NCBI GenBank assembly: GCA_020698575.1 | Contig: CM036248.1 | Span: 21,192,229 to 21,256,228, forward strand | DNA: 64,000 nucleotides | Direction: 5' to 3' | DNA from: Bostrychus sinensis | Taxonomy: Eukaryota; Chordata; Actinopteri; Gobiiformes; Eleotridae | Part shown: positions 23,650 to 35,192 of the stretch, one piece after another | Layout of the letters: the number at the start of each line of letters is the position of its first letter | Numbering within the stretch: the stretch's first letter is position 1 | Made by a program: the position numbers and the translations under genes | Notes under the pieces: generated by a model | What the model was told of the DNA's origin: nothing | What the model saw: the letters and a program-made list of their open reading frames with translations, nothing else | Database searches by the model: none

Positions 23650-23735
23650 GAATCCAGATCTTCGAGTTTGAATTCATGTCTGGGCACTATATCTTTACAA
23701 TTGCAAGATAGGACTAGTGCCTTGGCAGAGGTCTA
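23650..23735. repeat. Second copy of the 13285 dispersed repeat
   Basis: GTCTGGGCACTATATCTTTA then AAGATAGGACTAGTGCCTTG and GCAGAGGTCT align with 13325-13375. The family is unnamed here. Confidence 0.5.
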
Positions 23736-24951
23736 AGTAATGTTCTTCTTTTTTGTAATTTTTTGTTCATGGCCTTTATTAAAAATCTCTCTAAAACGTT
23801 TGCACAGTAGGCTATTGTAATTGTCCACATAATGTTCACTGGAAAACATTGTCCCAGCATTAAACTACTACAGAGAAGTGCTTCAGGCTGTGATGCTGTG
23901 GCCTTGCAGTGTATTTTCTATCCTAAGTAAGACTAGGGCAGTTCTTTAACTGTTGACTCATGATTTTTTATATATTGATTTGCATATTGATTTGCTTCTA
24001 ATAACACTACATTACCCAGTGGTCAAAGGTAACAGTCTGAGGGCTTCAGAGCAGAAGACATGGTATTTCTTTCCGTCAGTAAGATTAGAAAACGTTACCT
24101 GCCCAAATATTCCACAATCTTGTTAAATAACATTGGTCAGAGAGGCTCCAAACGGCTCCATGTTGATTTGTAATGTGGACTGACAAGCTGAACTCATCTG
24201 TGCAGGCATGCTTGGCCGGGTCACTGCATGATTATCTGACCTTGCTGCAGCTTCATAACTTTTTTGCCATCCTTATAGTACCTATGGACGCGATTTCTTA
24301 TTAATTTTTGTTTGGGGAAAAAAAAATATCATTTGAGTGACATTTACACACAAAATGTTCATTGGCATCCATATCAGATAATTTGCAGTGCTCTTTTTTG
24401 TATCCCATCTCAAATATATACAGTGAATTATCTTCAGTAGCTTCCCACTCCTTGTAGTGCAGTGTAAAACCCTAGAGACAATGCAATAGATCCTTAGTTT
24501 TTTCTTTTCTGTTGGTGTAACTTGGGAGATTTTTTTTTTTGACAACAAAGAGAAAAGCGCCTCCTCTTATGGCATTTGGACCTTGATAAACAGCACAAAA
24601 GAGCAGCTTTGCATTCAGGCAAGGCCTTATTGTTTCCATATATATAAAAAGAGAGTTTAAGCCAGAGAGGGATGTAAATCATATGGGGGAAATATATATT
24701 ATATAAAGTTGTATAATATACAAAATATATATGAAACAATGTTATTTATGTGAAGTCCAATTAAAAGTCTGATCCAAACCTGACGGGAGTAGATGTTGTT
24801 TCTGTCTTCATCATGTAGTATTTTATTGACCTCAGCTAGATGATAGGGCAAGCCAGAAAGCTAAGCAGTGTCTTAGAAACACCACAGACTTTGTGGAACT
24901 GAAACAGAAGAAGAATAAAAGAATAAAGAAAAGAATAGCACATAGCACACA

Positions 24952-24970
24952 AATAATAATAATAATAATA
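24952..24970. repeat. (AAT)n microsatellite
   Basis: A short run of about six AAT units in AT-rich intergenic sequence. Confidence 0.85.
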
Positions 24971-26015
24971 CACAAATTATTACTTACTCATTTTAATTTC
25001 TTATGGTGTTTTTAGTTACCATACAATAACTAGTCCTGAAGTTGGATTGTGGTTATTTCTGGAACAGCACCAAACTCCATGTAGTGGTAGAAAGTAGTTT
25101 GTTTTTTGTTTTTTGTTTTGTTTTGTTTTTTCTCTGTAGGCCTATTGTTTTGACACTGGTCTACTATTAATAAGTCTATATGGTCTACTATACTGCTATT
25201 TTTGTCCTGAATAAAATCTTTCCACAACACTCTTTCCAGGACTATAATGCAGTTCCTGTATGGGATTTGCCATGGGTATAGCTGAGGGCAGAGTGAGGCT
25301 GCCAGGCTGGCATGGACACTGTGAGCTTAGGGTGGTGTTAGACTCGAGCCCCTCAGCTCTCATCTGTCACTGTTGTACAAATGCCTCATTAACAGAGCAG
25401 AGCCACGAGCTTTGCACACATACACCGACCCTGAAGCCATCAACAATATGCTCACTTATTCTCGCATTCAGCATGATTCATAGTGGCTAGTACAAATCTA
25501 AATATATTTGAACACGCACACTGAGAAGAGGCTTAGGTAAACAAGTTTAGGAGGAACATTGGGCATTTGGCTCAGTGAACCTGTGTGTGTGCCCTGTAAT
25601 ATCCTAAAGTAATGGGACAATGATATCAGCCTCAAGGTCTGTGTTGTGCACCTGACCCCCTCACTGCAGAGATGAATTATCTTCCCCAGGGATCAATATG
25701 GTCCCACGATAAAATACAGCAAACAGTTAACCTTGAATAGTTATGGCTGATCCTGCGAAAAGCTGAGCACAAAAGCTAAAAGGGGAACAATTGAGAGAGT
25801 GTATCTGGAATATTTGTAGATTTCGTTCTTTTTTGTGTGTGTGTCTTAAATGCTGTGTATATTTTATTGATTGTAGAAAGCTTAAGATTTGAAGCTATCA
25901 TGTCTGTAGTATTCCTCCTCCTTGTCATGATATTTTACATAGAGTTTGAGTAAATGCACTAGGGGTCTTCAAACCATCATATAAAAATCCCTAACTGTCT
26001 TCACATATTTTGCAG

Positions 26016-26190
26016 AGGAAGTGGAGGAAGTACTTAAAATCTGTAGTCAAGTGAAAGTACTGTCACTTAAAATATTAAAAAAATTCTAGGAGAAGAGTAG
26101 TGAATGGGACACCATGGGTTAATTTTTTTAAGTATTCACTGTAAAAGTTAGTAGTAAGTACATTTTTTCAATTGCACAGTAAAAAATACA
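26016..26190. mobile_element. AAGTAC-type hAT MITE fragment
   Basis: AAGTGGAGGAAGTACTTAAA, then AAGTGAAAGTACTGTCACTT, is nearly the same opening as the copy at 44190. The right end is not recognisable. Confidence 0.5.
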
Positions 26191-27033
26191 AAATCACCGC
26201 CACTCCTGCTGACACTTAGAAACACTTAATGTTTTTAACCATAGCAATTAAAAACATTATCGCCTGCTTTTTAAGTAATAGGTACTTCTATTCCAGGTAG
26301 ATATCAGCATACATCCTCACTAATGAATTACAGAGACAGATCACTGCTGCAAACTCATTTGTGGCTGTAAAAATCCTGCACTTGTATACTTAGGTTGTGT
26401 TGTTAAGTCAACCCACAGCATCTGCACTTTTTCCACTACGTCTGCTGTGTATGTTTCTCCAGATCTCCATGATGAGTTTGTACTACCGCCTACAGTACAT
26501 TTACTTAGAGAGCTAATCAACGCTAATTCAACACTGAACAGCTTTGGGAAATTTAATTACAAGCCTTCATTTGTGTCTCTAGAGTCCAGATCTTCTCCAG
26601 ATCTTAACTCTTATTAACATGTTGGAATGGCAACAGTTTGATTGAGGATGTCTTATTTTTTGGGAACTTTTTCAGTTTAACAGTGAAGGATTTCAGGATT
26701 TAGTACCAAGGAAGGGGCTTAAAGACTGCACCTTTCCATGACTGCACTTTTTCACACTGCTCGCCGGCTAGCAATCAAGCCACTGGAGCAACCCATAATT
26801 ACATTTCTAATTGCGGAATAATTAGGACTCCCTGTATAGCTCATTAAGTCATTTGTCACCCAAGCCTCTAATGTGGCTTGCAACAACTCAGTAATTAGGC
26901 CCAATGAAAAGTCGTCATGATGGGCTACATTCAGTACTACCTGTGGAGGATTTTCTTCTTCAGTTATCAACATCTTTGCCTTTGTTGTCCTTTTGTTGTC
27001 TTTATCTTTTTAATCACATATTTTAATTAATAT

Positions 27034-27542
27034 CAGAGGTGGAATTAGTACTTGAAACCTGTATCCAAGTAAAAGTACTGTTATTTCAAAATGTTATTAC
27101 TGTATGTTATGTAATTACTACTTTCACTGCTACTAATGTTGTTACTACTACTTCTATTATGACTACCACAACTGTTACTATTACTGCTATTTATATTACT
27201 ACACCTTGCTACCAAGATCAAAAATACTTTACTTTTAGTTACTTAGCTAATTACTAGTTCATTTTAGCTGCTTTATTTTTATTTTTTGCCTCAGCGGATC
27301 AGTTGCACAGTTATTTGGCAGGTTTTTATGCCGGATGCCCTTCCTGTCACAACCAGCCATATACTGTGACTGAGGATAGCAATGTGGGTGAGATGTCGTG
27401 CCTAAGTACACAACAACAGTTTGCACCATGAGTGAGGTTTGAACTACCGACCCTCCGGTTTGTGGACAAAATATATTTGAATAAGGAAGCCTACATAATC
27501 TTTAGAAAATGACCAGTAAATCACAGTTACTTTCCACCTCTG
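27034..27542. mobile_element. hAT-type MITE with 8-bp duplication and nested SINE
   Basis: The left end is CAGAGGTGGAATTAGTACTT and the right end is TTACTTTCCACCTCTG, so the termini are inverted CAGAGGTGGAA. Flanks ATTAATAT (27026-27033) and ATTAAGAT (27543-27550) match at 7 of 8 bases, the size of a hAT target duplication. A trinucleotide-rich stretch lies at 27117-27205 and a reversed SINE at about 27285-27470. There is no coding capacity. Confidence 0.75.
27285..27470 (-). repeat. RTE-tailed tRNA-SINE, reversed, nested in a hAT MITE
   Basis: CAGCGGATCAGTTGCACAGT, ATGCCGGATGCCCTTCCTGT and, near the far end, a tRNA-head-like TTTGAACTACCGACCCTCCG are in the order expected for a reversed SINE: tail first, then body, then tRNA head. 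This is the most complete copy of the family in the window. Confidence 0.65.
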
Positions 27543-28084
27543 ATTAAGATTAACAGTGTTCAAAAGCATACAACCTATATGCATGATCAGTCTTGCCTAA
27601 ATTTCTTCTGGTCTGTGAGATCCTGTGATTTATACTTGAAGTTTTGCAGGGTCGGACAGTACAATGTACATCATCACCCCAGAGGACACAGGATACTGCA
27701 GTATATTATCAGGAGGTGTCAGATTATTGTAATCCTTAGCCCTCTTACTTCATCAGTTCTCAAGGCCCAAACATACAAGAATTTAAAGCTCATCATATTC
27801 AGCACATTCATCACAAGGCTAAGTCTGTGAGCTACTTTTAAAAAAAGTCACCAAAAACTTCCAAATTACTTATTTTTGTAAGTCTTGCTTTTAAGCTCTC
27901 AGGAGATGACACCAGTCCATAAAGAAATGTTGGTAACATTATAGAGAATTAGTCAAGTATTAGTTAACAGTAAATTATTTACAAAGCATTACTTTGCATT
28001 ACAACAATTCTTGAGTAATAACCTCTTGTAATGTGATGCAAAATTAGGGCTACAACAGTATGTTTCTGTGTTTTTGCTTTCGGC

Positions 28085-28255
28085 TTCTTCCTTCCAGGAT
28101 TGCCTTGGGAAATCCTTCACCTGAGCCTCCTAGTCGGCTGTAATTTGCATATTAATATGGCATTTATGGATTTCTGCCAGATGCCCTTTCTGACGCAACC
28201 CTCTCCAGGCTTGAGACCCGTGCAGAGAATGACCTCTTGGCTGGGTTAATCATCA
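28085..28255 (-). repeat. RTE-tailed SINE, reversed
   Basis: TCGGCTTCTTCCTTCCAGGA, TTTGCATATTAATATGGCAT, CCAGATGCCCTTTCTGACGC and AACCCTCTCCAGGCTTGAGA match the family at 10240. It is diverged, with an internal deletion after CTCTCC. Confidence 0.65.
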
Positions 28256-30235
28256 GTTGTAAACATCATTATTGGTTGATTCTTGAATAATAAGCTTTTG
28301 TAAATGGATGCAAACTCCATGTTCACTGAGTACCTATAGACTGTCTTTTTTTTTTTCAATAAAGTGTAATTAAATATTTATAAGTGCTAAAAGCCTTATT
28401 TCTAGTGTATAGTTGTAGCATATTTATTATATATACAAGGTAGAAAACAAGGTAGAAATATATAATTCCAGGCATACAGACACCAAAGAGTAAAACTGTT
28501 GTAAGTCTGAATCTAAGTCTTTCTTTGCCAAAGAAACAACATATAAGCCGCAGACAGCCACACTGGCACTGTCGAACATTAGTGTATTTTAGACACACTG
28601 CCATTATTTAACTGATAAAATAAAAAAGAGAATGTGAGTTTGATGATTACTTCTTCGGACATCACTGCACAGGCCTGAGGTACAGAGGTGGTATAATGTT
28701 TTTGACAATGAATAATACTTATGAATATTGCATTCAAATAACTGCTAAATAACAAAAATAACAAAAGGTAACAGTGTGGCTCTGCTGAAGATGTATTTCA
28801 GTAAACAGCAAGCTGCAAAAACTGGAAGAATCAACACACAATATCATTTATTTTCTATTGGCATGTTTTATTGGCTCTCAAAGGTCTTTCAATGGATGAC
28901 TTCCCAACTTGGGAATCACTGCCCCAGAACAAGACCGAGGCAATTAATCGTATCATTTGCCTTTCCAACAAGCCGTCTTTCTTCCTTCAGCCCTAATTGT
29001 GTCATTACTATTCCCATCACAGTGATCCTATCCCCTTCAGAAAACCAAAGCAGATTTGTCATCGGCAGCAGTGGGCCATCTGTGTGTGTCAGTGAGGTGT
29101 CGGGGTACGGCTACAAATGCACAGCTGGATGTAGTGAAGTGAGGTGTGGATCCACATCTCCACACCTGCTCCAGATGCTCCACCTGCCCACAGTGCAGCC
29201 ATATCCAAAAACAGCCTTGCTCCATTACCATCTGCTGGGAAAAACACTCCTGCTTTATTTAAATCTGTCAAATTAGACACTCATGCAAAATGTGGAGAAG
29301 TGCACTTAATAGTATTTCCATTGCCTGCACTAACACTTGTGTGGGAGTCTTCCAATAAAACTGTTTTCTTACCTCACCTCCCAATTACTCCCTTTTAACC
29401 TTAGCTCCTTAGAGAATAAAATGCATTTTTCTTTTTACAAAATACAGATCAAAGTGATAAGAATGAATTGCCGTTGGACTCGGAAGCAGACGTTACCTTC
29501 CTAAGAGACGATGAATTAGACCAGTGAGCAGGGAGCAAAAGCTTGGCGCACAGCCTGCTGCTTGATGGAGGAGAGCAATGAACTCTGGGAAATGAGGATC
29601 TAAACAGGCCGTAGATCACTGCAGCCCACTGGCTCAGTCTCTGTCAGAGAGGTATTGTCTCAGTCTGAGCCACACTCACTACACTACAGGCACCACACAC
29701 ACTGAGATCTTGATCATCCTCAGAGAGCTCAGTCAGTCACTGCAGTTGAAGCCTTCAGACTCAGAGCTAAAAGAAACAGTTTTGTCCAGAGGACTGCCAG
29801 GAGAAATCACAGTGTTTCTCTATCTGTGTCACATTATATACCTGTGTGTGCCCTTCCTGGTCTTTCATCAGAAATAGAAGTAGTCCATACACATACATTA
29901 CAAAATGCCACTGGACAGAAAACAGAATAGACATCTTATTTGGCTCTTTTCATAAGCCAGATATTCTGCTCCATGCATGCATATGTGCACCACAAATGGC
30001 TTCAGATGAAAACATTTGTGAAGGGGAGGCCTTTTCATGGTTGTGATTAGACAAAACAAAAGGTAGTGATGGCTTAAAATGATTTGTTTTAGCTAATCCT
30101 AGCAACGATTCGTATGATGTAGCTAAACAACAAACTGCCATGATAGTGATAAATATGTACTACTGTAATAAATATGTTTCATTTATTCATTTTGGACAGT
30201 CTTTTGAGCTGTGCCATCTCTTTTTCAAGGGGGTT
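28256..30235. other. Intergenic stretch, possible conserved block, possible exon
   Basis: No repeat family was recognised. Bases about 28900-29250 are less AT-rich than their surroundings and carry AATTAATCG-type sites; the 166-codon open frame there has no recognisable domain. A possible terminal exon is at 29448-29527. Confidence 0.4.
29448..29527 (+). CDS. Possible terminal exon of an unidentified gene
   Basis: A pyrimidine-rich tract and AATACAG acceptor (29441-29447) precede an open frame encoding DQSDKNELPLDSEADVTFLR and then DDELDQ before TGA at 29525-29527. The acidic, low-complexity-free tail looks like a real protein C-terminus. I cannot identify it and found no upstream partner exon, so it may be chance. 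Confidence 0.2.
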
Positions 30236-30322
30236 TATACTACACACATCATACAGACAGGACACACACAATACCTATACCATATACAATATACAATATA
30301 CAATAATAATAATACAATACTT
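30236..30322. repeat. CA/ATACA-rich simple repeat
   Basis: Imperfect ACACA runs pass into ATACAATATACAATATACAA and AATAATAATAAT. It is low-complexity sequence with no other feature. Confidence 0.7.
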
Positions 30323-30654
30323 ACATAAAGTGATGTTGTCAGACAAACTGCAGTTTTTGTTAATGTATAGCAGCATCTATGCTAAGTTCTGTCAGCATTG
30401 TCATGTTGTTAACAAGTATCATTGAAAGTGCTTGTTGCAGTCAGCAAACCTAAAACCTGCCCACCCACAACAGTTCTGCTACACCATTTGGCAAATCACC
30501 AGCGACTCAAACAGATACTGTAAGCTTGTGCCTGACAAGATAGATTTTTGTGAGTTTGTGAACTCACAAATCTTGTTGCACAAGGTACAGATAAGTATAC
30601 AAACCACATAAAACATTGCTAGGTGCAATATGAAAAATATGTATTGTGAAGTGC

Positions 30655-30805
30655 AAGGAGAGTCATTTGGTGCAAGTGCAAGTTATTAGTTAAAGCTTCT
30701 GTAATATTTGTTATAATTATTAGTTACATTTGTTATAGTTATATTTGTCATAGTTATTAGTTGTAGCTTCTGTTATATTTGTTGTGGTTATTAATTGTAG
30801 CTTCT
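30655..30805. repeat. Diverged minisatellite, about 30-55 bp periods
   Basis: TTAGTTGTAGCTTCTGTTAT and close variants (TTAGTTAAAGCTTCTGTAAT, TTAATTGTAGCTTCTGC) repeat three times, joined by TTTGTTATAGTTAT-like spacers. It is a tandem array of diverged units. Confidence 0.65.
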
Positions 30806-33680
30806 GCTTTTTGAAAACTACCCTTTTTTTATCTGACATCTTCCTTTTTGCCACAATGCAAAGATATTTGTCATTCACAACCAACAAGCATGTGTAAAAA
30901 CTGTGCTGCAATACTAAATGAAACACATCCAAAAATTGTAAGTATGGAAGCACATGGCTTGGTACACAATTTATCTTTTGTCTCAAAATAACAAGTTGTT
31001 ATTCACAAACACTTGAGCTTCACTCTAATTTGTGAAGCCTCTCCACATTTTATTCCAGAGCATGAAAGTCGCTCACTTCACTTTATACTGTCAGGTTTAC
31101 TCAACATATCTGCAGAGGACAGAACAATTCAAGTGTTGAATATGCCTGATCTCGACAACTCTGCTCGGTACTTCACCTGCTTTTGTAGTCTGCTGGTGAG
31201 ACCGAGTTGTGAAGATTGAGTGCTTTTATTTGGATGAGACGATCTAAAGAGGTTTGGGTTTAGCGAGAGGGGAAAGTGCCTCAGAGGAGCTCTTCATCAT
31301 CGGCCGCCGTCACTTCCTCTGGTTAATGGATTAAGAAAACACTTTCAGGACTCTGGTACACTGGAAACACGGCTTTGGTTTATAGCACTTTTATCAGAAG
31401 TGTTTATGCATTTTTTTATGTGCACGGCTGCAGAAGGACAAGCAGAAAATTGATTGTGCGGGTAAGAAAACATTTGAAACGTCAAAGCAAAAGTTATTGT
31501 AAATTAAAACAATGCCAAGGGCTGTGGTAAACAAAAAAAAAAAATCATTAACTTGAGTGACTATGAATGATTATTGTTAAAGAACCTTGTCCAATAAAGC
31601 AGCACAATGTAACTTTTGCTCTCTCTATGCTCCCGTTGATTAATGAAACTGCAGAAAGCTAATTTTGACAACCTTATCAACAGAAAATGTAGTGTATGGC
31701 ATGGTTAAAGATTTTAGATTCCAGAAATTTGCTAAAGTAAAAGTAAAAAGTAAAGTAAAAAAGTAAGAGTGACACTGCTCTGAGTAACATAGAACAAGAA
31801 CAACAATCGCTCCAGGGTTAGGGGTGGCGGTGGGGTGTGGGGGGCAGTTAGTCTGTTAAGAGTTGACCTACCACTAAAATCATTTCCGATACATTATTTT
31901 AAGATCTAAACTTGTTTAGGTAATTTTATTGTTTATGGTTTAGCACGTTAGATGACTTTGTGTTGTTTTCTTTTTCTTTCTATGTCTATTGAATTGGGTC
32001 AGATCACGGGCACCAGCTTAGAGTAGAAGGCACAGGTAGACCAGCATGCACCAGGGGCCTATGGTTATTCACCAGTCATCAAGAGCAGAAGAACCAGCAA
32101 GTAAAGGCTAAATGTTGGATTTGTTGTGTCCCTGCAAGAAATGCAATAAAACCACAAAAACGTACTTACTGGTATGGACATTGTATTTGTTCTGCATAAA
32201 CTAAGGTGCATGTTAAAGATTATTTGAGGTTTGTTAGATATAAGTTTAGTCATGTTTGAGTTTGTTGTTTTCTTACATTATTGCCTACACTACACAGTCT
32301 CCAGAGAGTAATGTTATTGTAAAGCAAACACAGCTTGATCATTTTGTCAGTGACTTGTGTTTTTGATCTGCATATCTGATTGTTGCTCTAACATCTTCCT
32401 CTCAGTGATCTTCTATTTTATCCTTTACATCAGCGTGTGCCTTTGATATGCATCAGACCAGCTCTCATACTGATGGAGGCCCATTAACTGCTGTGGGTTA
32501 TGCTACAGTTTGACAGGTTGACTTAATTAAATAGAGACGTGGATATAAATAAACGTTCTTGACCCACGTGCCTGCCTGGACTCGTCTGGTTTACAGTTGA
32601 GCAGGTAATGGGGAGAGGGAGCGAGTCTGCAGGGTAGAGAAATAATAATGCTTCTGGCTATTGTTATACCAAAAAAATGTCTATACCTTCTGGCACGTTA
32701 TGGGAAATTTATAACCAAAACACGATTACTATTAAGTTGTTTTGTTGTTTGTTGTTAACATTACTGACAGCTGTCATTTTAAGAAATATACAGACACACA
32801 ATAATATATTCTATAGATTCAGGACACAGTGATTGAAATGCTTTTTCTGACATTGTAAAAGGTGGCTCATAATAATTGCAGTAAATGTGAGATCAGCTCC
32901 TTGTTGATTTTCCTGGATGCAGCAAATACAACCAAGCTGCACAGTATGTAACAGGCATTCCTCACAATCTGCCTGTGACACATAATAACAAATCTGACTG
33001 GCACGTTGTCGGGAAAACTGCTGCTTTTGTTGGATTGCGTCTGTCTCTAATGCACGATCAGCAGGACGTCCCAGGGAGGCCGTTGTTGTCTGCAGGCTGC
33101 ATCACCCCACACTGCTTCAGATCAATAAACAGCACCTACCTTTGATGTCCTAAAAATAGCGCGTCTCTTATTCGGATCATAATGAACCTGGTCTTAAGGA
33201 TTTCCTTCCTGCTGCATTCCTATTGACTCTGACACAAACACAGCCCAAGAGAGAGTTCTATCGGTGCAGTGCTGGCTCCACTCTGAGCATCATTACTGTG
33301 ATGTAAGATCTGTGTAATGTACAGGAGGTGTGCAGAAAAGGCCAGCCACAGACACATGGTTCTGGTTTGGCTTTGAGACCAGTCCTGAATCGCCTCTGTT
33401 CTGCTAATCTGTCCATGGGATGTTCATGTGGGCCTTTTTCACCAGGACACTGACATTTTAGCTCTGCCAACATCCAAATGTCACCATATGAGGCTTCTGT
33501 GTGTGCTATGTATCTAATATCTCTCTCGCCTTAGAAAATACAGCCAATAGCGAAATACAGGCAATGTGGAATCATGTTTTCTTAACTTGGTAAAGCAATT
33601 ACTGATAACACAACAGCAAAGTCTAAACTCTGGAGAGTTGTTATAACATAGCTCTGAGTCAGACTCAAAAATGACCTATA
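30806..33680. other. Intergenic stretch without recognised genes
   Basis: No repeat family was named except a short AAAGTAAAAGTAAAAAGTAA run near 31735-31765, which is AAGTAC-MITE-like. Blocks near 31230-31400 and 33000-33120 are GC-richer than average and may be conserved non-coding DNA, untested. Confidence 0.45.
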
Positions 33681-34015
33681 CACTGATCACGCATTACATT
33701 ATGACCTCCTGCATTATGTTATACACATACTGTTATAAGTTAACCACCTGCCTAATCTGCAGCCACAGCTGCAAACTGTGTTGCCCATTTGGTCGATATT
33801 TGATGCCTTAAAAGCTGAAAAAATGGGCAAGTGTAAGGATTTGAGTATGTTTGACAAGGGCCAAGTTGTGATTGAGACTGGGTCAGAACATCTCCAAAAC
33901 TGCAGCTCTTGCAGTTTGTTACCAGTCTGGAGTGGTCACTATCTATCAACAGTGGCAGTTTGTTGTGTATGGGGCTGCATATTAGGTAGGTGGTCATAAT
34001 GTTATCTTTCGATTG
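33681..34015 (+). mobile_element. Tc1-like transposon remnant, internally deleted
   Basis: CACTGATCACGCATTACATTATGAC at the left and CATAATGTTATCTTTCGATTG at the right form decayed inverted ends next to TA (33679-33680 and 34016-34017). Inside, MGKCKDLSMFDKGQVVIETG is the Tc1 transposase N-terminus. The sequence then jumps to a later part of the element. Same family as the copy at 17948. Confidence 0.75.
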
Positions 34016-34785
34016 TATGTTTGCTATACAGAATTTGCTACATACTACAAGAATGCAATGTCAAAAAAGTCTGTGACACGTTTAACTAACATAGCTGTTT
34101 GCAGTGTCTCATTGTCAATATCCTATAATTTGTGGTTAAAAAAAAAACTCTTAATACATAAACCTCACAAGTCCAGGACCTAAAGCTGCTTTAAGTGAAA
34201 TTTTTTTCACTTGTAGATAACTATACTATAAATAAATTAAAAAAAAACTGTGACTGTTTCCTAGCCTTTGCAGAACCTGAATGCCCACTTTCACCAGAAC
34301 TGAACTTTACTGTATACCTCTCTTCTTTTAATCCAAGGTCACTCAGCCTGTCTTGTTTCCCCTCCTTTTCTCAGCACTCTAGAGATTTTTCCTTTTTGTC
34401 TTGTTCCACACTTAGAAGATGGTTGAATGAAATTTCTGTTTAATGATTTTCCACTGCCGCTGGCTGTGAGACAGAGAGACAGATATACAGAGAGAAAAAG
34501 TACATATTTACAAACAACTGTATTGACTTATGGCTTACACAGGCATCTTATATTGTATGCATATTCTATATTCATGTTCGGTTTTGAGAAAATGAGCAAA
34601 CCTTCATAGATGATTTGCAGATTTTGCTGCTGAGCTAGATTTATTCATTGAGTATGCTGTACAGCACAGCCTGGGATGTTGAGTAAGGTCAAATCTTCAG
34701 GGAAGGAAATCTGATGTAGGAAATATGTGAGGATCATGCATACATAAAAAGTAGAGCGTGCCTGACAGAAATGATTTGGATGAGG

Positions 34786-35045
34786 GAGCACGGTGGCAGA
34801 GTTGTTAGTGCTCTTGCCTCCCAGAAAGAAAATTGTGGGTTCAATTCTCGGGCCAGCCAGCACTGGGTGGAGTCTGCATGTCCTCCTTGTGTTACTGTGG
34901 GTTCTCTCCAGGTACTCCAGCTTCTTCTCACCACCCAAAGACATGAATGTGATAGGTAAATTGGTAACTACAAATTGCCCCTATAGATAATGAATGAGAG
35001 TGAATAATCTGTATATGTTACTCCAAGACCTACGACCCCTAATAA
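34786..35045 (+). repeat. tRNA-derived SINE (DANA/Mermaid-like), most complete copy
   Basis: AGCACGGTGGCAGAGTTGTT (A-box region), GTGGGTTCAATTCTCGGGCC (B box), GGAGTCTGCATGTCCTCCTT, CTGTGGGTTCTCTCCAGGTA and CCCAAAGACATGAATG follow the order of the DANA/Mermaid SINE. The tail is short and AT-rich. Confidence 0.8.
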
Positions 35046-35192
35046 AGTTCATGTCCTGCAGATGTTGATTTTACTTAGTGCAACTAAGTATCATGTGCAA
35101 GCACCAAGGTGCCAGTCCAACTAGAATACATTATCATTTCAATGCCGCCTGAATAATTAAATATATTGAAATTCTTGGAAATACAGTATATA

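Larger units (their letters stand above)
22961..26015. other. Gene-poor stretch downstream of mid2
   Basis: No coding region was supported. It holds a diverged copy of the 13285 repeat at 23650-23735, a trace of RTE-tailed SINE near 23975-24000 (TTTGCATATTGATTTGC), an (AAT)n run at 24952-24970 and T-rich tracts. Confidence 0.6.

Noticed and set aside
28776..29276. 166-codon open frame, the longest away from known features
   Set aside because: Composition is low in structure, no domain is recognisable, and overlapping frames on the other strand are equally open. Possibly a conserved non-coding block.
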